This document shows, in pieces, positions 1-6,551 of a stretch of DNA of 35,133 bases; the stretch's first letter is position 1, and each line of letters begins with the position of its first letter. This DNA comes from Candidatus Sumerlaeota bacterium. Lineage in GTDB: Bacteria > Sumerlaeota > Sumerlaeia > JABWBI01. Made by a program: the position numbers and the translations under genes. The notes below the pieces were generated by a model. It was not told where the DNA came from. It saw nothing but the letters and a program-made list of their open reading frames with translations, and made no database searches. The stretch is from the NCBI GenBank assembly GCA_016928695.1, contig JAFGKF010000038.1, positions 1 through 35,133 of the forward strand. The letters are read 5' to 3'.

Positions 1-27
1 GCCCTTTCAGGGCACGGAGGCTGGCCT

Positions 28-62
28 GCCCGCCCCTGGCGGGCCGAGCGCGGAACCCCCGG
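28..62. repeat. Hairpin plus conserved tail: GCCCGCC-CCT-GGCGGGC followed by GAGCGCGGAACCCCCGG; second copy at 302-333
   Basis: Exact 17-nt tail GAGCGCGGAACCCCCGG at 46-62 and 317-333, each preceded by a GCCCGC/GCGGGC hairpin. GCCCTTTCAGGGC palindromes at 1-13, 75-87 and 35017-35029. Confidence 0.7.
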
Positions 63-404
63 CTACGACCGAGTGCCCTTTCAGGGCGCAGGGGCTGAGA
101 GGAATGTCATTTGATACGGCCAGCACGTGTTGCATCTGAGGCTGTGCACAATCCTCTGCGTCTGATTGTCCATTCAGGAAACTCTTGGAAAGAGATTCTT
201 TCATTGCTTCGAGGGGCAATCGATCACATCCATTCTCCTTTGCGTCGGGGGATCCAGTGCCCCGAAGGGGCAACCGGCCGTAGCCGGGGGTGGAGCGCTC
301 AGCCCGCTCAGCGGGCGAGCGCGGAACCCCCGGATAGCGCCCCCCCCAGCGCCCCCGCCCTGGAGGGGCGGCTCAATGTCTGTCCCTTCGTCAGCCGTCG
401 ACCC

Positions 405-836
405 TCAGCCCAGTGTCGAGCCCATCGCCTCCCGCAAAATCCCCACCGTGGCGATCAGTTTCCCCTCGACATCGCGCACCGGCGCGGAGACGTCGCGGAG
501 CCAGCGCTCGGTGCCGTCGGGCAGCACGACCCGGACTCGGACGCGGTAGACAGGGACCTCGCCCCGCTTGAAGGCCCTCCCATAGTCCGCGGGATCGCCG
601 GTGTACCCCGGATCGTCGGGGACAACCTCACGCATGCGATCGACCCAGACCCGGTGTGTGACCTCCCCGGCCTGGACGCCGATCAGATCGCGGATCCCCT
701 CGCCCAGAAAATCGTATGAGTCATTCTCGGGCACGTCACCGAGCCGCATCATGTAGGGCACGCCGCCGTCGGCCTCGACCGCGCGGCAGAGCAGCGCGAA
801 TTTCACCTCGGGGGAGGGATCGATCCATTCACTCAT
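405..836 (-). CDS. Stand-alone PAS-domain-like protein
   Basis: 143-aa ORF. C-terminal part 'YRVRVRVVLPDGTERWLRDVSAPVRDVEGKLIATVGILRE' resembles a PAS/PAC segment. Start overlaps the upstream gene's stop (ATGA). Confidence 0.6.
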   Translation of the reverse strand: MSEWIDPSPEVKFALLCRAVEADGGVPYMMRLGDVPENDSYDFLGEGIRDLIGVQAGEVTHRVWVDRMREVVPDDPGYTGDPADYGRAFKRGEVPVYRVRVRVVLPDGTERWLRDVSAPVRDVEGKLIATVGILREAMGSTLG

Positions 837-1165
837 GGCGACTCGATCAACACGAGACTCTGTTCCCGTCGCCAGGACAGCCCGTTTTCCTCCGCCAGCT
901 GATCCAGGACCTCGCGCAGCGTCACGAGATCGGTCCAGAGGCGGACCCGTCTCTCGTCATCCCCCTCAACGCGAAACTCCTGCCCGGTGATGTCGGTGAA
1001 GATCACGAGCAGGTCGGCCAGGGGAAGCCCTCTCTCGGGTGTGGAGATGGCCAGGGTGCGGTCGAGCGGGGGAATGGGAAGGCTGGGATCGCTCCGGTCA
1101 CAGAATGGACAGGCGCAGGCGGCCAGCGCGGCGATCAGGGCGATTGTGGGGAACAGGCGACGCAT
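833..1165 (-). CDS. Small lipoprotein with STN/secretin-N-like segment
   Basis: Signal sequence MRRLFPTIALIAALAACAC. 'TGQEFRVEGDDERRVRLWTDLVTLREVLDQLAEENGLSWRREQSLVLIES' resembles STN-type domains. Confidence 0.5.
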   Translation of the reverse strand: MRRLFPTIALIAALAACACPFCDRSDPSLPIPPLDRTLAISTPERGLPLADLLVIFTDITGQEFRVEGDDERRVRLWTDLVTLREVLDQLAEENGLSWRREQSLVLIESP

Positions 1166-1327
1166 GGCTCTCAGCGTCGCAGCCAAGTCGTGTCAGGTCA
1201 AGCCACTTGCACGGCGAGACAAGAGCCACCCTCTTTCCTCCCACGTTCGGTGCAATCGTTGCTCTGAAGGTGCTCACAGAGTCATGAGATGTCTTTTTCT
1301 CACCTTGATGACAAGGAGAACTGTCTG

Positions 1328-1723
1328 ATGCGCCACACACTGACCCCCGCTCTGTCTCTTTTCACCCTGCTGCTGGTGGGATTCACCACCATGGCCGTTT
1401 CGGCCCAGGATGTTCCCACGAGCCAGCCGATGGCCATGCACGGCCACGGGATGCCGATGATGGCGCCCGCCACCAGTCAGCCCGCCAGCCAACCGACCAC
1501 GCAGGCCACTGTCTCCGGCGAAATTGCCGCCCCGGTGATCAATGAGCGCTGCCCGATCATGGGACTGCCGATCAATCCCGAGATCTCGGTCGAGTATCAG
1601 GGGCAGCGCGTCTACTTCTGTTGCAATGGGTGCCCCGATCGGTTCCTGGGAAATCCCGAGCCGTATCTCTCCTCACTGCCGCAGTTCGCGGCCGAGACAT
1701 CCGAGGCAGCGGAGTCGAACTGA
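1328..1723 (+). CDS. Secreted YHS-like metal-binding-domain protein
   Basis: RBS aaggag upstream of ATG 1328, signal peptide, His/Met-rich segment, C-terminal 'CPIMGLPINPEISVEYQGQRVYFCCNGCPDRFLGNPEPYL'. Confidence 0.65.
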   Translation: MRHTLTPALSLFTLLLVGFTTMAVSAQDVPTSQPMAMHGHGMPMMAPATSQPASQPTTQATVSGEIAAPVINERCPIMGLPINPEISVEYQGQRVYFCCNGCPDRFLGNPEPYLSSLPQFAAETSEAAESN

Positions 1724-1857
1724 GCGCGCCGGATGATCGAGGCGGAGCGAGGCCGCCCACAGCCCATTTTGTCTTGACCACAGGGCCCCATTGAGCGACT
1801 GAGAGTGCTGCCATGGACCATCTTCGAAAGCACAGGAGATGGAAGGAGATGTTGGCG

Positions 1858-2322
1858 ATGCGACTCGACTCAGTCTCGGCGCTGTGGATGCCCGGCGTCA
1901 CAGTGATTCTGATCCTCGGCCTGATGGCCTGTGGGGGTGAAACCGCCACAGAGGACACATCGGTCTCGCCGGCCCCGGTGGTCGAAGTCGAACCCGTCAG
2001 CCCTCCGCCAGCGCCAGCCCCGGCAGAGCCCGCGAGTCAGCCGGCCGCAGCAGCACCCAGCGTGCCCGAAACCGCTTCGATGGAGCTGGCCCCTGTCGAG
2101 CTCGTCACCGAGCCGATGGCTCAGGTCTCGGAGGAGCCCGCTGAGGAGACCCCGGCTGAGCCCGTGAGACGGGCTGCAGCCGAGATGCCCAACGAGATAT
2201 GCCCCATCACCGGGCTGGAGGTCGATCCGAATATCACTGTGGAGATCGACGGGCAGCAGGTCCGCTTCGCGACGGTCGAGGCGCGGCAGGAGTTCATCGA
2301 TCAGCTGGGCAAAGACGACTGA
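1858..2322 (+). CDS. Lipoprotein with Pro/Ala/Glu-rich linker and degenerate YHS-like domain
   Basis: RBS ggaagga, lipobox-like 'LILGLMACGG'. 'CPITGLEVDPNITVEIDGQQVRF' parallels the preceding gene, but the CCNGC segment is replaced by ATVEA. Confidence 0.55.
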   Translation: MRLDSVSALWMPGVTVILILGLMACGGETATEDTSVSPAPVVEVEPVSPPPAPAPAEPASQPAAAAPSVPETASMELAPVELVTEPMAQVSEEPAEETPAEPVRRAAAEMPNEICPITGLEVDPNITVEIDGQQVRFATVEARQEFIDQLGKDD

Positions 2323-2398
2323 TCTCGGCCACAGAGGCCCAACAGACGTCGGTTTTCCTTTGACGTCTGACAGACATTCGACATCTCAATAAGGGGTG

Positions 2399-3049
2399 AT
2401 GCGACCAGCGCTGATCCTCCTGATCGCTGTTTGGATGGGGTCTGGACTCCAGGCCGCGTCGATGATGCCCTGGTGGTCAGACGGCGTGGAGGCGGAGGCG
2501 CTCAGCCCGCTTGCCCGCGAGTCGTGGGACGAGGCACTCAGGCGCTGGGACCACTGCGATCGCGAGTGGGCCCTCGATGCCCTGGCGCGGGCGGCCAACA
2601 GCCAAGCCGAGGAGCCGACTCTGTGGCTGGCTCTCTCCGAGGCCTGCTTGGACGTGGCTCAGAGACGCGCCAATGAGGGATCCCTCCGGCATCTGGAGAC
2701 GGCCACACGGGCGCTCGACCGCCTCGACGTCGTGCCGCTCGAGGAGGAACTGGGCCAGCGTGCAGTGCGGCTTCGGGGTGCCGTGGAGGGCGAGCGGGCT
2801 CGGATCACCGACCACCTCGCCACGCTGGAGCTCAATCCCCTGCCCCTCGCCGCCCTGGTGCCGGAGCAGACCCCGCGCGCCCCGCGCCTCCGATCGGAGC
2901 CGAGAGATCGCATCTCGTCGAGCCCACCCACTTTCAGTCGCTCGCGCAGAGGCAGGCGCGATCTCACGGTCGATCTCCGGCTGGAGATCGGCGGCGTGAC
3001 AGGCTTCCCATCTCAGCGCACTGACACGATGCGCTTCGAGTGGCACTGA
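2399..3049 (+). CDS. Secreted helical (TPR-like) hypothetical protein
   Basis: 217-aa ORF with signal peptide. Helical segment '[39 protein letters not shown]' is TPR-like. Confidence 0.45.
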   Translation: MRPALILLIAVWMGSGLQAASMMPWWSDGVEAEALSPLARESWDEALRRWDHCDREWALDALARAANSQAEEPTLWLALSEACLDVAQRRANEGSLRHLETATRALDRLDVVPLEEELGQRAVRLRGAVEGERARITDHLATLELNPLPLAALVPEQTPRAPRLRSEPRDRISSSPPTFSRSRRGRRDLTVDLRLEIGGVTGFPSQRTDTMRFEWH

Positions 3050-3126
3050 TTCCCCTCAGTCCGCGCTGAAGATCGAGAGCGCCACGGACACTGTGTCATG
3101 GGCAGTGATTGGGTCTGCGGGGGATG

Positions 3127-3155
3127 TTGACAACCCGCTCGCTGAGCCGTTCAAT
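3127..3155 (+). promoter_or_regulatory. Candidate sigma70-type promoter for the deoC-BMC operon
   Basis: TTGACA (3127-3132), 17-nt spacer, TTCAAT (3150-3155), just upstream of ATG 3177. Confidence 0.35.
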
Positions 3156-3176
3156 GCCCTCTCACAGGAGCGGAAC

Positions 3177-4058
3177 ATGAGCCAGCCCAGTGATCCCCTT
3201 TCCCCTGAGCAGAGAGCGCTGGTCGAGGAGGTTGTCCGGCGCGTGACGGCCCAGCTCGGCGGAAGCCCCGCTCCGAGCCCCGCCCCCTGCTCTGTCCCCC
3301 CTCCCCCCTCGGCGCCGGCCGAGGCCCAGGCGATGCAGGCGATGGCCGACGGCGGTGCCACGCGCTTCGGGACCAACGGCGAGAGCTCGGAGGCCTGTGT
3401 GATGGTCGCCCCGATGATCGACCACACGCTGCTCAAGCCCAATGCGAAGCCCGAGGACGTCGAGAGGCTCTGCGCCGAGGCGAAGCAGCACCGCTTCGCC
3501 AGCGTGTGCATCAATCCCACCCACGTGCCGCTCTGCCGATCTCTCCTGGCCGGGACCGGCGTCAAGGTCTGCACGGTGATCGGGTTCCCTCTGGGCGCGA
3601 CCTCCACCCAGGCGAAGGCCTTCGAGACGCAGCAGGCGGTGGCCGACGGGGCCGACGAGATCGACATGGTCATCAACGTCGGCCTCCTCAGGGCCGGCGA
3701 GTACCCCGCCGTGCTGCGCGACATCGAGGCCGTCGTGGCCGCCGCCCAGGGGCGGACGGTCAAGGTGATCCTCGAGACGTGCGAGCTCACCGATGACGAG
3801 AAGGTCGCGGGGTGCGTCCTGGCGAAGGCAGCGGGGGCGCACTTCGTCAAGACCTCGACCGGTTTCGCCAAGGGCGGCGCCACGCCCGAGGACATCGCGC
3901 TGATGCGCCGCGTGGTCGGCCCCAGGATGGGCGTCAAGGCCTCGGGCGGCATCCGCGACTGCGCCACGGCCCAGGAGATGATCGCGCGCGGCGCGACGCG
4001 CATCGGCGCGAGCGCCAGCGTGGCCATCGTCCAGGGGGCCGAGGGCCATGGCTATTGA
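3177..4058 (+). CDS. deoC: Deoxyribose-phosphate aldolase with N-terminal BMC encapsulation-peptide-like extension
   Basis: DERA motifs 'IDHTLLKP', '[10 protein letters not shown]', 'HFVKTSTGF' (Schiff-base Lys) and '[10 protein letters not shown]'. N-terminal amphipathic helix '[22 protein letters not shown]' is followed by a Pro/Ala-rich linker. Confidence 0.93.
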   Translation: MSQPSDPLSPEQRALVEEVVRRVTAQLGGSPAPSPAPCSVPPPPSAPAEAQAMQAMADGGATRFGTNGESSEACVMVAPMIDHTLLKPNAKPEDVERLCAEAKQHRFASVCINPTHVPLCRSLLAGTGVKVCTVIGFPLGATSTQAKAFETQQAVADGADEIDMVINVGLLRAGEYPAVLRDIEAVVAAAQGRTVKVILETCELTDDEKVAGCVLAKAAGAHFVKTSTGFAKGGATPEDIALMRRVVGPRMGVKASGGIRDCATAQEMIARGATRIGASASVAIVQGAEGHGY

Positions 4059-4099
4059 TTCACCCGTTGATCGATTGAGCAGAGAACAGGGGAGAGCCG

Positions 4100-5545
4100 A
4101 TGACTGACGCGACGTCGACCGCACCCGCTGAGGCGCCGGCCAAGAAAAAAGAGCGCATCGAGTCGCTCGATGCCTTCCGCGGATTCACCATCCTCGGGAT
4201 GGTCTTCGTCATCGCCGTGGCGGCGGGGGGCTATCAGAATGAGCCCTATCACGACATGCCCTATGGCGGCCTGCCCCAGCAGATGCGCTGGTTCGGCAGC
4301 CCGCCCGTCTCCACATGGTTCCACGCCGAGGTGGGGTGGGACCTCTGGCACGAGAACTTCCACCGCATGGCGATCGCCGAGCGGGGATACACCGAGGACG
4401 AGTTCAACCACTTGACGCGCGAGGAGCGCGCCGCGATCAGCGCCGAGATCCAGGGGGAGATGGAGGCGCATGAGCACTATCCCCTCCGCCACATCGGCTG
4501 CACGTTCACCGATCTGATCGCCCCCTGGTTCGTCTTCATCGTCGGCGTCTGCATCCCGCTCAGCCGCCGCAAGCGCGGCGCGGCGTTCTGGAAACACGCT
4601 CTCTCGCGCACCCTGATGCTCATCCTCATGGGCATGCTCTACATCTCGTTCGTGCTCCGCGAGCTGGCGCCCTGGTGGGGCGTGCTCCAGGCGATCGGGG
4701 TCGCCTACCTCTGCGGCGTGCTGCTCACACTGCTCCCCAGCGCGGGGCGCTGGATCACGGTCTTCGCCGTCAGCATCGTCTATCTCCTGCTCACCGAGCT
4801 CTGGCCCGCCTGGACGCAGAATCCCCACTGGTTCCCCGAGTGGACCGGCCAGGTGTGGGCGGAGATCGACCGCCCCTTCTGGACGTTCGTCAATCCCACG
4901 GGGAGCGAGAAGCGGCTCCTCGTCATCCACTGCCTGCCGTGGCTCTCGATCTCGTACGGCGTGATGACGATGATCGGCGTCCTGGTGGGTGAGGTGATCC
5001 GCGAGGGCGGCCGCCAGGCGTTCGTGCGGCGCTCGCTGATCGTCAGCGCGATCTTCATCCCCATCGGGTACGGGATTCACCGATACGGCCTCATGACGGA
5101 GGACTGGAGCCTCTGCATGAACAAGCCGGAGGTGACGATCTCCTACGCGCTCTTCACCGCGGGGCTGGGCGCGCTGGTGCTCCTGGGATTCTTCCTGGTG
5201 ATCGACGTGTGGAGGATCAGGTTCTGGTCGAAGCCGCTGCTCGTCTTCGGCATGAACCCGCTGCTGGCCTATTTCATGATGATCCTCATGCGACGCTGGA
5301 TCTTCGACGCCCTCGGCCTGACGGGGATCTTCGACCGCGTCTACCCCCTCCGCGACGACTGGGGCAATCCGCTGGTTCACAATTGGGCCATGTGTCTCGA
5401 GGGCTGGGGAATCGCCCCCGAGAGCGTCGCCGAGTTTTTCCGCAAGAGCGGATACCACGGAATCATGTGGGGCTTGATCTGGACCCTCTGCCTGTGGCTG
5501 ATTGTCCGCTGGTTCAACAGACGCGAGATCTTCTGGAAACTCTGA
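4100..5545 (+). CDS. Multi-pass membrane protein, COG4299 / heparan-alpha-glucosaminide N-acetyltransferase (HGSNAT)-like, DUF5009-type
   Basis: 'RIESLDAFRGFTILGMVFVI' and 'GCTFTDLIAPWFVFIVGVCIPLS' are hallmark segments, followed by many hydrophobic helices. SD 'aggggaga' precedes ATG 4100. Confidence 0.75.
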   Translation: MTDATSTAPAEAPAKKKERIESLDAFRGFTILGMVFVIAVAAGGYQNEPYHDMPYGGLPQQMRWFGSPPVSTWFHAEVGWDLWHENFHRMAIAERGYTEDEFNHLTREERAAISAEIQGEMEAHEHYPLRHIGCTFTDLIAPWFVFIVGVCIPLSRRKRGAAFWKHALSRTLMLILMGMLYISFVLRELAPWWGVLQAIGVAYLCGVLLTLLPSAGRWITVFAVSIVYLLLTELWPAWTQNPHWFPEWTGQVWAEIDRPFWTFVNPTGSEKRLLVIHCLPWLSISYGVMTMIGVLVGEVIREGGRQAFVRRSLIVSAIFIPIGYGIHRYGLMTEDWSLCMNKPEVTISYALFTAGLGALVLLGFFLVIDVWRIRFWSKPLLVFGMNPLLAYFMMILMRRWIFDALGLTGIFDRVYPLRDDWGNPLVHNWAMCLEGWGIAPESVAEFFRKSGYHGIMWGLIWTLCLWLIVRWFNRREIFWKL

Positions 5546-5566
5546 CCGAGACAAGGAGCGCAGACC

Positions 5567-6439
5567 ATGCCGGCCGCCTTTGGATTCGTTGAGACCCGTG
5601 GATTCACGGGCATGATCGAGGCCACCGACGCCATGCTCAAGGAGGCGCGCGTCGACCTCGTGCGCCAGGAGCACATCGGCGGAGGCCACGCCACCGCCAT
5701 CGTCCGCGGCGACGTGGGGGCGGTGCGCGCCTCGGTCGAGGCGGGCGCGACGGCCGCGAAGGCGGTCGGCGAGTTCCACGCCGCCACCGTGATCCCCAAC
5801 CTCAGCGCCATGGCCGAGGTGGTGATCATCGACTGGAAGGGCCCCGGCGAGGAGGTCAAGGTCACCGATTCGATCGGGATGATCGAGATGCATGGGTTCG
5901 CCCCCATGGTGGAGGCGGCCGATGCAGCGGTCAAAGCCGCGCACGTCACTCTGGTCGACTACGTTTCCATCGGCGGGGGGCGCTGCGCCGCGATCGTCCG
6001 CGGCGACGTCGCCGCCTGCCGCACGGCGGTCGATGCGGGTGAGGCCGCGGGCAGCCGCGTGGGGCCGCTCGTCGCCAAGCACGTGATCCCGAGCCCGCAC
6101 GTGCTTCTCCAGGCCAACGGCATGCCGCTCGGCGCCACTGCGAAGAGGGAGAAGTCCAACGGCAAGGCGCTCGGCATCATCGAGACGCTGGGCTTCGTCG
6201 CCTCCGTCGAGGCGCTCGACGCCGCCGTCAAGACCGCCCAGGTCGTCCCCGTGGGCTGGCAGTGCGTCGGATCGGGCCACAGCGCCGTCATTGTCCAGGG
6301 CGACGTCGCCGCCGCGCGCTCGGCGGTCGAGGCCGGGGGAGGGGCCGCCTCGCGGGTCGGCAAGCTCGCCTTCACGCACGTCATCCCCCGCCCCCATGAG
6401 GGCGTCGACCAAGTGCTCCCCCCGGCGAAGAAGCACTGA
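5567..6439 (+). CDS. Triple-domain bacterial microcompartment shell protein (three tandem BMC/Pfam00936-type domains)
   Basis: 290 aa, SD 'aaggag'. Repeats begin 'AFGFVETRGFTGMIEATDAMLKEARV', 'SIGMIEMHGFAPMVEAADAAVKAAHV' and 'ALGIIETLGFVASVEALDAAVKTAQV', followed respectively by 'IGGGHATAIVRGDVGAVRASVEAG', 'IGGGRCAAIVRGDVAACRTAVDAG' and 'VGSGHSAVIVQGDVAAARSAVEAG'. 'HVIPSPH'/'HVIPRPH' ends domains 2 and 3. Confidence 0.93.
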   Translation: MPAAFGFVETRGFTGMIEATDAMLKEARVDLVRQEHIGGGHATAIVRGDVGAVRASVEAGATAAKAVGEFHAATVIPNLSAMAEVVIIDWKGPGEEVKVTDSIGMIEMHGFAPMVEAADAAVKAAHVTLVDYVSIGGGRCAAIVRGDVAACRTAVDAGEAAGSRVGPLVAKHVIPSPHVLLQANGMPLGATAKREKSNGKALGIIETLGFVASVEALDAAVKTAQVVPVGWQCVGSGHSAVIVQGDVAAARSAVEAGGGAASRVGKLAFTHVIPRPHEGVDQVLPPAKKH

Positions 6440-6462
6440 GCCTCCGTGCTGATCCACATTTG

Positions 6463-6492
6463 AAAAGGGCGCTTCCCTGGGCGCCCTTTTTT
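6463..6492 (+). terminator. Rho-independent terminator of the deoC-BMC operon
   Basis: AAAAGGGCGC-ttccctgg-GCGCCCTTTTTT: perfect 10-bp stem and T-tract, 24 nt after the BMC stop codon. Confidence 0.9.
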
Positions 6493-6551
6493 CATGGCCT
6501 CCCGCCTCGCCGATCTGCTCAATGGCATCTCATCTCATCCGGAGGTCAGGA

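Noticed and set aside
5567-6439. Interpretation as an ordinary BMC-T (two-domain) or circularly permuted shell protein
   Set aside because: Three complete repeats are visible, each in the canonical order (GxIExxGF, then GxG pore loop, then IVxGDV). No permuted order was seen.
4052-6457. 801-aa antisense ORF opposite the membrane protein and BMC genes
   Set aside because: Low-complexity His/Asp/Arg/Glu-rich translation typical of the antisense frame of GC-rich genes. The sense strand has clear domain homology.
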